Origin: Bacilli bacterium
Lineage (GTDB): Bacteria > Bacillota_I > Bacilli_A > RFN20 > CAG-826
Reading direction: 5' to 3'
DNA: 54,131 nt
Assembly: GCA_024408565.1 (NCBI GenBank)
Contig: JAKSUW010000005.1
Location: forward strand, 1-54,131
In this document: positions 36,646 through 45,813 of the stretch, one piece after another
How positions within the stretch are numbered: position 1 is the stretch's first letter
How the letters are laid out: each line of letters opens with the position of its first letter
Translations under genes and position numbers: made by a program
The notes under the pieces: model-generated
Seen by the model: the letters and a program-made list of their open reading frames with translations, nothing else
What the model was told of the DNA's origin: nothing
Database searches by the model: none

Positions 36646-37059
36646 TTACTTCTCTCCTTTCTTCACAATCTTACAATGAATCGGTAATTTATAAGCGCAT
36701 AGGCGTAACGCTTCGCGAGCCGCACTGGCGGGGACGCCACCGATTTCAAACATAATGCGGCCCCGTTTTACCACGGCCACATAATATTCAGGGTTACCTT
36801 TACCAGAACCCATCCGGACTTCGGCGGGTTTCTTGGTTTTGGCTAAATGGGGGAAAATCTTAATCCAGACTTTACCTGCCCGGTTGGTATAACCGGCTAA
36901 CACAATCCGCGCCGCTTCAATTTGGCGGTCGGTAATCCAAGCGCCTTCCATGGCCTTAAGGCCAAAGTCACCGTATTGGACTTCATTACCCGCTTTACTC
37001 TTCCCTTCATACTTAATCGCATGGGGACGGCGGTATTTCATTCTCTTTGGTTGTAACAT
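36646..37059 (-). CDS. rplP: ribosomal protein L16
   Basis: 50S protein near the A-site tRNA elbow. 137 aa, standard, with [23 protein letters not shown] and [17 protein letters not shown]. Its ATG overlaps the rpsC stop as TAATG. Confidence 0.96.
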   Translation of the reverse strand: MLQPKRMKYRRPHAIKYEGKSKAGNEVQYGDFGLKAMEGAWITDRQIEAARIVLAGYTNRAGKVWIKIFPHLAKTKKPAEVRMGSGKGNPEYYVAVVKRGRIMFEIGGVPASAAREALRLCAYKLPIHCKIVKKGEK

Positions 37060-37832
37060 TACTTATTCCCTCCTTCCGCTTTTTCCTCACTCACTTCGCG
37101 GCGTGGACGACGATCACGGTTAAACCGTGGACGACGTGGTTGGGGTGCTTCTTGTGGCATATTGGCCTCGGCTTCAAGTTCTTCCTTACTTTTATAATTA
37201 CCACGGCAGATCCAAACCTTTACCCCTAAACGACCATAAGTGGTCTTCGCTTCCGCAATCGCGAAATCAATATCACTCCGTAAGGTATGAAGCGGGATAA
37301 TTCCGTCTTTATAACCTTCGTTACGCGCAATATCAGCACCACCTAAACGGCCGCCGACTAAAGTCCGGCAACCTTTCGCACCGGCTTTTCTCACGCGAGA
37401 AATGGCTTTCTTTTGGGCGGTTCTAAAGCTCGCCCGGTTTTCTAATTCTAAGGCAATTTGTTGAGCGACAATCGCCGCATCTAAATCAGGATGTTTCACT
37501 TCAACGACGTCAATTCTTAACTTACCTGATTTAACAATCTTTTGTAAGGCTTGGTTGATCTTAGTGATGTTACTACTATCTTGACCAATCACAACGCCAG
37601 GTTTAGCCACAAAGGGCATGACCACAACTTTATAACTACCATCGTTATTCTTCTTTCTTTCGATTTCGATATGGGAAACAAGTGCGTCTTGGCACGCCTT
37701 CATTAAATATTTCCGAATCGCGATATCTTCTAATAAGAACGCACTATATTTATCACCATCCGCGTACCACCGAGAATTCCAATCCCGATTGATACCCATT
37801 CTAAAACCAACTGGATTAACTTTATGACCCAT
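37059..37832 (-). CDS. rpsC: ribosomal protein S3 with basic C-terminal tail
   Basis: mRNA entry-tunnel protein. KH domain and S3 C-domain clear: [25 protein letters not shown]. Length 257 aa, against ~218; the last ~35 residues are Pro/Arg/Glu-rich ([19 protein letters not shown]). Confidence 0.95.
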   Translation of the reverse strand: MGHKVNPVGFRMGINRDWNSRWYADGDKYSAFLLEDIAIRKYLMKACQDALVSHIEIERKKNNDGSYKVVVMPFVAKPGVVIGQDSSNITKINQALQKIVKSGKLRIDVVEVKHPDLDAAIVAQQIALELENRASFRTAQKKAISRVRKAGAKGCRTLVGGRLGGADIARNEGYKDGIIPLHTLRSDIDFAIAEAKTTYGRLGVKVWICRGNYKSKEELEAEANMPQEAPQPRRPRFNRDRRPRREVSEEKAEGGNK

Positions 37833-37833
37833 A

Positions 37834-38259
37834 TTACTTCTCCTTCACGGTGACTGTCACAATGGACGCCCGTTTCACTTTACCACTTGCGCTACCTTTC
37901 GCTCTTGGCATATAACGTTTCATCTTAATGCCATCGTTCGCGTAGGCTTTCACAATATAGAGTTTGTCATAATTCATATTGAAGTTATTACTCGCATTCG
38001 CGGATGCACTCTTAATGACTTTAATAATGTCGCGAGCGCCTAACTTATTCGTATTGTTTAAAATCGCAATGGCTTCGCTCACGGGTTTATTTCTCACTAA
38101 ATCAAGTAGTAAGCGGGCTTTCCGTGGCGTCATTCTTAAATCACGCGCAATCGCAGTGGCTTCCGTGACTGGAGCCTTCACCACTTTCTTTGCTTCTTTT
38201 TCTTTCTTCTCAGCTTGCGCTTTCTTTTCTGTTTTGGGTTTTCTTTTTAAAATCGCCAT
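37834..38259 (-). CDS. rplV: ribosomal protein L22 with N-terminal extension
   Basis: Exit-tunnel protein. Core from ~residue 32 (EATAIARDLRMTPRKARLLLDL) to the beta-hairpin loop MKRYMPRAKGSASGKVKRASI, which lines the tunnel. 141 aa; the first ~30 residues are a Lys/Ala/Glu-rich extension (KPKTEKKAQAEKKEKEAKK). Confidence 0.95.
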   Translation of the reverse strand: MAILKRKPKTEKKAQAEKKEKEAKKVVKAPVTEATAIARDLRMTPRKARLLLDLVRNKPVSEAIAILNNTNKLGARDIIKVIKSASANASNNFNMNYDKLYIVKAYANDGIKMKRYMPRAKGSASGKVKRASIVTVTVKEK

Positions 38260-38269
38260 AACTTACTCC

Positions 38270-38650
38270 TTATTTCTTCGCGGCTGGTGCAGCAGCGGGT
38301 GCAGCGGCTGGTGCGGCAGCAGCGGGTTTTGCTCCAGCGGCTGGTTTAGCAGCTGGGGCTGCAGCAGCGGCAGCGGCCTTATCTTCCGCGTTATTACCGG
38401 TATGCATATGGAAGGTTCTCGTTGGGGCGAATTCACCTAACTTATGACCGACCATATCTTCGGTAACGTACACCGTGATATGTTCACGCCCGTTATACAC
38501 CGCAAAGGTTAACCCGACAAAATCCGGGAAAATCGTTGACCGGCGACTCCAGGTCTTAATAATTGATTTCTTATTAGCCTTGTTTAAAGCTTCTACCTTC
38601 TTCATGAGGGAAGCTTCAACGTATGGTCCTTTCTTTAAACTTCTTGCCAT
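38270..38650 (-). CDS. rpsS: ribosomal protein S19 with Ala/Pro-rich tail
   Basis: 30S head protein; core ~1-90 ([52 protein letters not shown]). 126 aa; the last ~35 residues consist almost only of Ala, Pro, Lys and Gly, similar to a flexible linker. The tail is encoded by repetitive GC-richer sequence at 38280-38385. Confidence 0.95.
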   Translation of the reverse strand: MARSLKKGPYVEASLMKKVEALNKANKKSIIKTWSRRSTIFPDFVGLTFAVYNGREHITVYVTEDMVGHKLGEFAPTRTFHMHTGNNAEDKAAAAAAAPAAKPAAGAKPAAAAPAAAPAAAPAAKK

Positions 38651-38662
38651 AAATTATTCTCC

Positions 38663-39493
38663 TTACGCATTCCGACGTCTAATAATGAGCTTGGTGGAGT
38701 GTTGTTTGACCTTCCGGGTCTTCACACCAAGGGCACGTTTACCCCATGGGGTCCGTGGCGCATCGCGGCCGACTGGACACTTACCTTCACCACCACCATG
38801 TGGGTGATCAGGTGGGTTCATCGCACTACCACGAACGGTTGGACGAACACCTAAGTATCTCGTCTTACCCGCTTTTCCGCGGTTAATTAAGGTATAGTCT
38901 TCGTTACCGACGACACCGATGGTGGCGCGGCAATTATTTAAAATCTTCCGCATTTCGCCTGAAGCTAAACGGACGATAACATAGCGACCTTCTTTACCTA
39001 AGACTTGGGCACTCGTTCCTGCAGCGCGACAAAGTTGTCCGCCTTTTCCAGGGTTAAGTTCGACGTTATGGACGAACGTACCTTCAGGGATATTCACGAG
39101 TTCCATCGCGTTCCCCACTTGGACATCGGTCACGCGGCCCGAGATAATGACGCTACCGACTTTGATATCTTTCGGTGCTAAAATGTAGCGTTTCTCGCCA
39201 TCGCGATAATTGACTAAGCAGATGTGGGCGTTGCGGTTAGGATCATATTCGATTGTCGCTACGACCCCAACGATGTCGTCTTTATTCCGTTTAAAATCAA
39301 TAATCCGGTATTTGTGTTTATTACCGCCACCAATGTGACGGGTAGTAATAACACCTTGGTTATTACGACCGCCTGTTTTATTTAACTTTCTAGTTAAACT
39401 TTTTTCAGGTAGGTTAGTCGTAATTTCGTTATACATAACACTACTCATCGCACGACGAGATGGTGATGTAGGACGATAATTCTTCATTGCCAT
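38663..39493 (-). CDS. rplB: ribosomal protein L2
   Basis: Central 50S protein near the peptidyl transferase centre. 276 aa, standard. [23 protein letters not shown] and the functional [18 protein letters not shown] (with the essential His) are intact. Confidence 0.97.
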   Translation of the reverse strand: MAMKNYRPTSPSRRAMSSVMYNEITTNLPEKSLTRKLNKTGGRNNQGVITTRHIGGGNKHKYRIIDFKRNKDDIVGVVATIEYDPNRNAHICLVNYRDGEKRYILAPKDIKVGSVIISGRVTDVQVGNAMELVNIPEGTFVHNVELNPGKGGQLCRAAGTSAQVLGKEGRYVIVRLASGEMRKILNNCRATIGVVGNEDYTLINRGKAGKTRYLGVRPTVRGSAMNPPDHPHGGGEGKCPVGRDAPRTPWGKRALGVKTRKVKQHSTKLIIRRRNA

Positions 39494-39527
39494 AATGTTT
39501 GCCTCCTATAATTTAGTTAACTGTTAT

Positions 39528-39974
39528 TTATTCCTTGAATAAATCAATGGCTTGACCTTCAGCGATGGTAATAACCGCTTTCTTATAACCTTGGATCTTA
39601 CCTTGGTAGCGGCCACCACGCGTGGTCTTCTTCGCCCGCACGGTTACAACACTCACGTGCGTAGCTTTTACTTTAAATAAGCGTTCAAACGCTAATTTAA
39701 CTTGGGTTTTGTTCGCGCTCGGTTTGACTTTAAAAGTGGCTTGGTTTTGATTTTGAATCATCGCCATGCTCTTCTCAGTAATAATCGGCGCAATAATGAC
39801 GCTAAAGTCATAACGATTGGCTTTGGCCATATCTTTATTGCTCGTGTTCACCTTGACGACTTCTTTCTTCGCTGGCTTCACGGCTTTTTTACTTGCCTCT
39901 TCCTTCTTCGGAGCTTCGGCTTTTTCAGTCGCTTTCTTTGTTTCTTTTTTTGCGACTTTCTTCTCGTCCGCCAT
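39528..39974 (-). CDS. rplW: ribosomal protein L23 with N-terminal extension
   Basis: Exit-site protein and docking point for trigger factor and SRP. Core begins ~residue 55 (IIAPIITEKSMAMIQ) with TTRGGRYQGKIQGYKKA near the end. 148 aa against ~95; the first ~45 residues are Lys/Ala/Glu-rich. ATG overlaps the rplD stop as TAATG, with GGAGG 7 nt upstream. Confidence 0.95.
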   Translation of the reverse strand: MADEKKVAKKETKKATEKAEAPKKEEASKKAVKPAKKEVVKVNTSNKDMAKANRYDFSVIIAPIITEKSMAMIQNQNQATFKVKPSANKTQVKLAFERLFKVKATHVSVVTVRAKKTTRGGRYQGKIQGYKKAVITIAEGQAIDLFKE

Positions 39975-40597
39975 TATTTGACCTCCTTCACGACGTCCGC
40001 GGTTAATAATAAGTTACGCGCGTTCATGACGTCATAGACATTTAGATGTTTAAGATCTAAGAGTTTTACGTTGCTTAAGTTATGAGCGGCGTGCATAAGG
40101 TTAGTATCAACCTTACTTACAACCACAAGGGTCTTGCCTTCTAACTTAAGGGCTTTAATAATCTTATTAAAAGACTTTGTCTTTTTATCTGTCTTTAATT
40201 CATCAATCACGACTAAGCCTTTCTTCGCTTTAAGTGATAAAGCACTATACATCGCTAATTGATGTTCTTTCCGGTTTTGGTTTAACTTAAAGTTTTGGAC
40301 ACCCTTTGGGCCAAAGACGGTACCACCGCCAACCCAAATTGGTGAACGAGTCGAACCGGCACGGGCACGACCAGTACCTTTTTGTCTCCATGGTTTCTTA
40401 CCACCACCACTAACTTCACTTCTTTTCTTTGTTTTCGCGGTGGCTTGGCGAGCGTTCGCGTTCGCTAATTTAACCGCGTGATAAATGGCTTGATCGTTAG
40501 GTTTCACCCCAAAGACCTTACTATTTAAATCAATGGTTGAGACTTTAGCGCCAGTGGCGTTAACAACATCAACGGTAATTTTCTTACTTTCCGCCAT
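39974..40597 (-). CDS. rplD: ribosomal protein L4
   Basis: 50S tunnel-constriction protein, in E. coli also the autorepressor of the S10 operon. 207 aa. Basic loop EVSGGGKKPWRQKGTGRARAG is intact. Two bases after rplC. Confidence 0.96.
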   Translation of the reverse strand: MAESKKITVDVVNATGAKVSTIDLNSKVFGVKPNDQAIYHAVKLANANARQATAKTKKRSEVSGGGKKPWRQKGTGRARAGSTRSPIWVGGGTVFGPKGVQNFKLNQNRKEHQLAMYSALSLKAKKGLVVIDELKTDKKTKSFNKIIKALKLEGKTLVVVSKVDTNLMHAAHNLSNVKLLDLKHLNVYDVMNARNLLLTADVVKEVK

Positions 40598-40599
40598 AA

Positions 40600-41409
40600 T
40601 TACTTAGCCTCCTTTTTCGCTTTTTCTTGTTGAGGAGCAGCCTTTGGAGCTTCCTTCTTTACTTCGGGTTTAGCTTCAACCTTTGGTTGTTCCGCGGGTT
40701 TTGCTTCCGCTTTGGGCGCTTCTTTCTTCGCACTTAAATCCACTAAGTTCTTCACTTGTTGGGGTTTACCTAATTGGGTGCGGATCGCGCTTCTAATCTT
40801 TACTAATGAATGATTCGCGCCGGGAAGAGCACCTTTAATTAAGATGTAACCTTTTTCGGCGTTAGTCTCTACCACTAAAAGATTAAGGATCGTGACTTGT
40901 TCAAAGCCCCGATGACCTGACATCTTCTTACCTGGTAAGACCCGGTTATTACAACGACCATTGTTAGCAAAGCTACCAACTTGCCGGTGATAACCAGAAC
41001 CATGGCCTTTTGGACCAATCGTATGGTGATAACGTTTAATGGTGCCGGTATAACCTTTACCTTTAGAGGTACCGATGACATCAACAATGTCGCCAGTCTT
41101 AAATAGACTTGCGTCAAGTTTCGCCCCGACCGCTAAGTTTAAGTTATCTAAATCTTTACCAGCGATTTCGCGGTAAAAATTCGCAATTGGGGTATTGGTT
41201 TTCTTCGCATAACCCTTTTCGCATTTATTGGCCTTGGCTTCTTTCTTGGTATCATAACCAATGACGTAAGCCTTATAGCCATCTTTTTCAACGGTTTTAA
41301 TCCGTGTAACTATGTTAGGAAGTACTTCCACGACGGTTACACCATATTGGGTACCATCCGTGGCGAAGATTTGAGTCATTCCTAACTTACGTCCGATAAT
41401 TTGTTTCAT
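40600..41409 (-). CDS. rplC: ribosomal protein L3 with C-terminal extension
   Basis: 50S assembly initiator. Core 1-~210: [31 protein letters not shown], with MSGHRG in the loop that reaches the peptidyl transferase centre. 269 aa; the last ~50 residues are Lys/Ala/Glu/Pro-rich ([18 protein letters not shown]). Confidence 0.95.
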   Translation of the reverse strand: MKQIIGRKLGMTQIFATDGTQYGVTVVEVLPNIVTRIKTVEKDGYKAYVIGYDTKKEAKANKCEKGYAKKTNTPIANFYREIAGKDLDNLNLAVGAKLDASLFKTGDIVDVIGTSKGKGYTGTIKRYHHTIGPKGHGSGYHRQVGSFANNGRCNNRVLPGKKMSGHRGFEQVTILNLLVVETNAEKGYILIKGALPGANHSLVKIRSAIRTQLGKPQQVKNLVDLSAKKEAPKAEAKPAEQPKVEAKPEVKKEAPKAAPQQEKAKKEAK

Positions 41410-41426
41410 AACTCAGTCTTCCTCCC

Positions 41427-41738
41427 TTATAGTTTGATATCAATATCAACCCCACTTGGTAAGTCTAACCGTCTTAAAATATCGACAGTTTCCTTCGTTG
41501 GGTTAGTGATATCGATGAGCCGTTTATGGGTCCGAATTTCAAATTGTTCACGCGCGTCTTTATATCTATGGACCGCTCGTAAGACCGTATAAACTTGTTT
41601 ATCCGTTGGTAACGGAATGGGGCCAACAGTCGTCGCTCCAGTTTTCTTGGCCGCTTCTAAAATCTTCTCGGCCCCAAGATCTAAGATCTTATGGTCGTAA
41701 GCTTTTAAGCGAACCCGAATGATTTTTGCTTTTGCCAT
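41427..41738 (-). CDS. rpsJ: ribosomal protein S10 (first gene of the ribosomal operon)
   Basis: 30S head protein and transcription antitermination partner (NusE). 103 aa: [47 protein letters not shown]. Excellent AAGGAGG before the ATG. Preceded by a ~130-nt leader and a good promoter. Confidence 0.97.
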   Translation of the reverse strand: MAKAKIIRVRLKAYDHKILDLGAEKILEAAKKTGATTVGPIPLPTDKQVYTVLRAVHRYKDAREQFEIRTHKRLIDITNPTKETVDILRRLDLPSGVDIDIKL

Positions 41739-41867
41739 GAAATTTCCTCCTTATTTTTACTTTTTTAGGCTATTACTTTCTTCGCTATAATCGAATTCCC
41801 TGGCCACCTTTCATGACAACGCCTATAGGTGTGTCAGCAACCTCGATTAGTCACCGCGAGTGCAAGT
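41739..41867 (-). promoter_or_regulatory. S10 operon 5' leader, structured
   Basis: About 130 nt between the predicted transcription start (~41867) and rpsJ. It contains a hairpin at 41814-41836 (TGACA/TGTCA arms around an inner CCTATAGG) and further G/C-rich segments including GGTGGCCAGGG. Leaders of S10 operons often carry an r-protein-binding RNA for feedback control (L4 in E. coli). I cannot assign this one to a known family; a regulatory role is inferred from position, size and structure. Confidence 0.45.
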
Positions 41868-41873
41868 AGGAAT

Positions 41874-41902
41874 AACATACTCCCTTTAAGGGTGAGTGTC
41901 AA
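41874..41902 (-). promoter_or_regulatory. promoter of the S10-spc-alpha operon
   Basis: Minus strand: -35 TTGACA (41897-41902, perfect consensus), 17-nt spacer, -10 TATGTT (41874-41879). The TGA inside the -35 box is also the stop codon of the upstream ORF (41899-42165), so the accessory region abuts the ribosomal promoter without a spare base. The spacer contains a CCCTTTAAGGG-like inverted repeat. Confidence 0.75.
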
Positions 41903-42165
41903 ATTATTCTTTTATAGACTAAATCTGAGTTCTTTATGTAAGTCATATAAAATTCATCTTCATCGTGACAATTAATAACTGATCTAATTTGATATTCTAA
42001 TATCGGAATATATGACTCTGGGTTTGAATTACCTATATCTAAGATATAGCAAGTATTACCGATTTCTATACCTTTCCGCTCAAAAAATTCCTTTATTTTG
42101 TTAAAATCATCGTTCCTAGCCCCATTTTCTGTGTCAGACAAATCATAGGATATCCCAATATGCAT
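41899..42165 (-). CDS. small protein with ISYDL start, possibly Cas2/VapD-like fold
   Basis: An 88-aa protein of unknown function. MHIGISYDLSD resembles the first strand of the SinR/VapD/Cas2-like ferredoxin-fold proteins (ISYDL), followed by a helix (DFNKIKEFFERKG), a strand (TCYILDIG), another helix and a final strand after an acidic turn (DEDEFYMTYIKN). This order fits that fold, but the similarity is short and I infer it only weakly. It lies 13 bp downstream of an Abi_2 gene in the same direction, so the two probably form a unit. Its stop codon is part of the rpsJ promoter -35 box. Confidence 0.5.
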   Translation of the reverse strand: MHIGISYDLSDTENGARNDDFNKIKEFFERKGIEIGNTCYILDIGNSNPESYIPILEYQIRSVINCHDEDEFYMTYIKNSDLVYKRII

Positions 42166-42178
42166 GCCTATATCTCCT

Positions 42179-43087
42179 TCACTTAATTATCTCATCCCAA
42201 TCTTTAGGAAAACCTATATAGGATAAATTTAATACATTTGAATGCTTGCGGAAAATTGATTTAATTTGAAAATAAAAACTGTTCCAGTCAAACTTAAAAC
42301 TCTTTTCCATCATTCTTTTCAAAACCAATATGGATAAAAACAATCTAGGACCAAAATTAGGATCAAAGTATTTTTTGTCTTCATCAAATAGTAAAGGCGT
42401 TGTTTTCATAGGCATATTGTATAAACGGCAATAATGTGCACATTTATTTCTTATTTCTAATAAAGTAAGCATCCAGCTATATAATCTATCTGGCGAAATA
42501 CCAAATAAACTAGACACGCATTTTTTGTCCTTTCTTTTCATAATTCTGTATAAAGAAGATAGAGTCCCTAACGAAAATAATTCCGATGCCACCCAAATGG
42601 GAAATTTACCATTATATTTGCCAATATGATGCTTTACAAACGGTTGATCTTTTTGCCTACTTATTTCGTGATTTAAATTTTTCATTATATGTTCATGTAC
42701 AGTTTCATTAAGTTTATCTAGTTTAATCGGATTAAAGTTCTTTGGATTCAAGTATCCAATAGGACCATACGTAATGCCTAAAATATAAGAAATATGAGTT
42801 CTTAAATAAACTTCTAACGTCTCTATCTCTTTAATTAAAATGTTCCGTAATTTACTATCAAAAATATATAAATCGTAAAGAGTTTTAATAGACACGCCTT
42901 GGCGATATTCTTCTTTATTATCTGGCTTAGTAAGACCAGCGCCGTAGGCGGTTAAACGATAATAGTTTACTTTTTGGAGAATCTTAAGCGCGTTTTTACG
43001 ATTGGGGATGGTGAGTTTGTGAAAACACTCTAGGCGATCTAGTTGTTGCTCAAATGTTAGTGCATCTTTTAAACTCAATTTAGCCAT
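42179..43087 (-). CDS. Abi_2 family HEPN protein (AbiD/AbiF-like)
   Basis: A 302-aa abortive-infection-type protein. Typical Abi_2 landmarks: LTFEQQLDRLECFHKLTI at the start, INYYRL-type KVNYYRLTAYG, LYDLYIFDSKLRNILIKEIETLEVYLRTHISY, and near residues 210-220 the HEPN RNase motif RNKCAHYCRLYN (Rx4H). HEPN proteins of this group are thought to cut RNA during phage infection. Start at 43087 gives the family N-terminus (MAKLSLKDALTF); an ATG ten codons earlier is also possible; neither has a Shine-Dalgarno. CCCACC/GGTGGG arms ~30 nt apart (43105-43138) overlap the start region. Confidence 0.85.
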   Translation of the reverse strand: MAKLSLKDALTFEQQLDRLECFHKLTIPNRKNALKILQKVNYYRLTAYGAGLTKPDNKEEYRQGVSIKTLYDLYIFDSKLRNILIKEIETLEVYLRTHISYILGITYGPIGYLNPKNFNPIKLDKLNETVHEHIMKNLNHEISRQKDQPFVKHHIGKYNGKFPIWVASELFSLGTLSSLYRIMKRKDKKCVSSLFGISPDRLYSWMLTLLEIRNKCAHYCRLYNMPMKTTPLLFDEDKKYFDPNFGPRLFLSILVLKRMMEKSFKFDWNSFYFQIKSIFRKHSNVLNLSYIGFPKDWDEIIK

Positions 43088-43246
43088 ATATGTGAAAAGT
43101 CCCACCCTGGTACGCATTGTTAAGAGGCGTGGTGGGCTCTGACGTAATTATATTAGTATGGAAAATGTTAGGTGTCAATACAATACATGCCAAAAAAATA
43201 TTAATCACGTTCCCGTCGCTTTTTTAACTATTACAAAGTAGTTACG

Positions 43247-44302
43247 CTATGCATAAACAATAGTCACTACACTTACTATGTTGCTTGCGAAATCCCATTT
43301 AAGAGCCACTTTATATTTGCTATTTCTATAAAAAATTGAAACATTGAAAATGATAATGAATGGGTCTTCTTTGCGTGCTGACATATGCGAAATTTGGTTA
43401 CTATTAATAGCGTTAGCAATCAATTGCTTTAATTCGTCTTTTTGGAAAACTATTTTCTTATTTTCCGATACGTACTTAAGTTTACTATCCGAGACATTAA
43501 TTTTAGGCATTTTGATATTTTTTATATCAAAATAGAAACAAATGGCGTACTTTAAGTCGTCTTTTAATGCCACTATCTGTTGTGGTCTCGCTGTTAAAAA
43601 AGTAATATAGTATAAATCGTTTATTGGGCATAATTTGAAATTGCCATTGGCAACTTTTACAAAAGTATAATTGCATTTGTCACCATCCTCTGCCACACTA
43701 TAAAGCAATTTTTTGCCGTCTTTGACAAAATTTTGTACTAAAAAATAAGTCAAAGCAAATTTTTCAATTGTAGGAAAAGTTATATTTTTTGAAAATAATA
43801 ATGCACCATTATTTTTAAACGCTTCTACAATTTTTTCTGCAGTTTTATCCGAAATGTTGCAAATTGCCAAAACACATATGTTATGTTTAAAAATAATATT
43901 AAAATCCACCCCGCTATCTTCGAAAATTTTCTTGTATATCCAAATTTTATTTTGATCAATAATTAAATCACCTGTTAAGAAGGCGCATTTAGATTTATCA
44001 TCGAGAACATTGATAGCTGTGTTAATAATCGGTTCAATATAATTACTTCGGGGTAAGGAATCAGAATTAAAAATAAACGCAAAAACATTTGTCGAAGGTT
44101 CAAGGGGCGCCCTTAATTCACTATAATTTATATCATAAGAAGATAATTTTTCTTTAAATTCGAAAAATAGTTTATTAATTAAATCTTTCTTAGTACTTTT
44201 AGGAAAAATACTCGATATGATTTGCAATACATCTGGATTTATTACATGAATGCTTTCCGAAACTTTTTTCTTGTTCATAGCAATATTACATCGTATAGAC
44301 AT
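43247..44302 (-). CDS. unknown 351-aa protein paired with an OLD-like ATPase
   Basis: Not recognised. No signal peptide or membrane segment. The composition is soluble, alternating strands and helices; a hydrophobic core segment (FNIIFKHNICVLAICNISD) and a late ARKEDPFIIIFNVSIFYR strand suggest an alpha/beta fold. No nuclease or kinase motif is evident. It begins 12 bp after the stop of the OLD-like ATPase-TOPRIM gene on the same strand, so it is its operon partner. Two starts (44302 and 44278, MNKKKVSESIHVIN) are possible, neither with a Shine-Dalgarno. Base composition is AT-rich like the rest of the island. A role as specificity, effector or immunity component is speculation. Confidence 0.7.
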   Translation of the reverse strand: MSIRCNIAMNKKKVSESIHVINPDVLQIISSIFPKSTKKDLINKLFFEFKEKLSSYDINYSELRAPLEPSTNVFAFIFNSDSLPRSNYIEPIINTAINVLDDKSKCAFLTGDLIIDQNKIWIYKKIFEDSGVDFNIIFKHNICVLAICNISDKTAEKIVEAFKNNGALLFSKNITFPTIEKFALTYFLVQNFVKDGKKLLYSVAEDGDKCNYTFVKVANGNFKLCPINDLYYITFLTARPQQIVALKDDLKYAICFYFDIKNIKMPKINVSDSKLKYVSENKKIVFQKDELKQLIANAINSNQISHMSARKEDPFIIIFNVSIFYRNSKYKVALKWDFASNIVSVVTIVYA

Positions 44303-44314
44303 ATAAAATTTTGC

Positions 44315-45619
44315 TTATTTTAACAGATTTTTAACTTCTTTTATTAAAGGATTTTCGCTGTTTAAAAAATCACTTACCATTTCTGCTATATCCATTTTTA
44401 TAGGAGAGTCATTATCTGCACCAATATCTTTATAAATATTCAACGAATGGCACTTGGCAAAGAAATCCGCCTTCGTCAAAGGGACGATGGTTGCATCAGA
44501 ATCAAACATTTGTCGATATGTATTAAGAGGAATATATAACTCTATACATTCTTTCGATAGTGAGTGCTCTTCGTCGCCTGAGTCTCCATCTTTAATGGTT
44601 TTACAGGTAAATCCATTGTGAATTAATTCTGATTTAACTGGTTCTATATTAGTATGACCGCCACATTGTATGACCAAATATTTGTTAGTTTCTCCAATAA
44701 TCTCAATGGCCTTTTTAATCCATTTCATATCAGTTTTACCCTCAACTAATACAAAAGTCTTTGTTTTTTCCACGCCACCCAAGTAACTATATAAATCAGT
44801 AATACTTTTCACATTATCGGTAAACAAAGGAACTACATCATTAATATCAGTTATTTTCATTATTTGTGTAGAATGAGTTGTTATTAAAGTTTGAGCAATT
44901 TTTTCTTTAATTGCAGCAACTAAATTCTCAACATTTTTATAGGAAAAAGAATTTTCTATCTCATCTATCCCGAGAATCACATTCTCATAATTTCCTGTAG
45001 TTAGCAAAGCATAAACTAAATTTTTTTGATATCCTGACCCGCGCCCTTCTAACGGAACCCCAGAACTATCTATGTTATACTTGATAGCCTTTTTAATATC
45101 GAGAGTTGAATTTGGCAATAAAGTTGTTGAATTGGCATTTTGAACAACTAACATTTTTCCGTCTATACTTTTCAAAATATCGTTTATCGCATCGTTAGCT
45201 GCATCAGTGATACTTTTGTCAGTTCCATCTCCAATTATTTTCTTTTCAACAATTGAGGATGCTAAATTCTCTAATATCTCAACAGGATTATCATTGTTAT
45301 ATGGAATATAGATATAAGATATCCCTTTTATATCCGCAATATTCATAGAAAGTTTTTCATCGAGTCTATAAGTTTTTCCTTTATAAACCTTTTTGATAAA
45401 TTTTTTCCCATCCGTAAAAATGCCAAACACCACCTCTTCATCTGGATTTCTAACAAAATCGGGATTTATTTTTTTGTCATTAAAAAATATATCTAGTGCT
45501 TCTAAAATGGTGCTTTTTCCAGAATCATTATCGCCAATGATAACATTATGTTTTTGAAAATAGATTGTTTTATCTTCGAATGCTTTAAAATTTTTGATAT
45601 AAATAGATTTTATTATCAT
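44315..45619 (-). CDS. OLD-like ABC-type ATPase fused to a TOPRIM domain
   Basis: 434 aa. N-terminal SMC/RecF-like ATPase: IKNFKAFEDKTI, Walker A GDNDSGKST (29-37), signature-like EGRGSGYQKNL (~195), Walker B VILGIDEIENS (~216) and H-loop TTHSTQI. C-terminal TOPRIM: FVLVEGKTD (catalytic Glu, ~290) and KDGDSGD (~343). This ATPase-TOPRIM order is that of OLD-family nucleases and related defence ATPases (GajA of Gabija, PARIS AriA/AriB), though it is shorter than GajA. AAGGAG lies 12 nt before the ATG. Its 370-nt upstream region contains alternative hairpins and a structured repeat. Confidence 0.83.
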   Translation of the reverse strand: MIIKSIYIKNFKAFEDKTIYFQKHNVIIGDNDSGKSTILEALDIFFNDKKINPDFVRNPDEEVVFGIFTDGKKFIKKVYKGKTYRLDEKLSMNIADIKGISYIYIPYNNDNPVEILENLASSIVEKKIIGDGTDKSITDAANDAINDILKSIDGKMLVVQNANSTTLLPNSTLDIKKAIKYNIDSSGVPLEGRGSGYQKNLVYALLTTGNYENVILGIDEIENSFSYKNVENLVAAIKEKIAQTLITTHSTQIMKITDINDVVPLFTDNVKSITDLYSYLGGVEKTKTFVLVEGKTDMKWIKKAIEIIGETNKYLVIQCGGHTNIEPVKSELIHNGFTCKTIKDGDSGDEEHSLSKECIELYIPLNTYRQMFDSDATIVPLTKADFFAKCHSLNIYKDIGADNDSPIKMDIAEMVSDFLNSENPLIKEVKNLLK

Positions 45620-45739
45620 ATATTTTGTTATCTCCTTATTTCATTATTGTATGCGACAATAATGCTATTATCAATGAAGGAAATCTACTAGAAACGAAGG
45701 CAGAAGATTCAAATAATCTCTTTTTACCTGCCACCCCTC

Positions 45740-45787
45740 GTTATCATTCGATGAGATGGGACTACTCGATGATAACTAAGTTATCAT
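45740..45787 (-). promoter_or_regulatory. alternative hairpins ahead of the OLD-like operon
   Basis: Three related arms: A, GTTATCATTCGATGAG (45740-45755); B, CTACTCGATGATAAC (45762-45776); C, GTTATCAT (45780-45787). B can pair with A (long, imperfect) or with C (short; the palindrome GATAACTAAGTTATC), but not both. Such competition is the layout of RNA switches or attenuators; no U-run follows, so the mechanism is open. Confidence 0.45.
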
Positions 45788-45813
45788 AGATTCTGTACTA
45801 TATATAGATTAAT

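Noticed and set aside
38280-38440. Plus-strand Ser/Gly/Trp/Cys-rich ORF opposite rpsS
   Set aside because: Antisense of the Ala/Pro-rich S19 tail; no start signal or family resemblance.
43088-43246. Terminator or mobile-element end at the CCCACC/GGTGGG arms (43105-43138)
   Set aside because: Short arms with a ~20-nt loop, no T-run and no target-site duplication seen.
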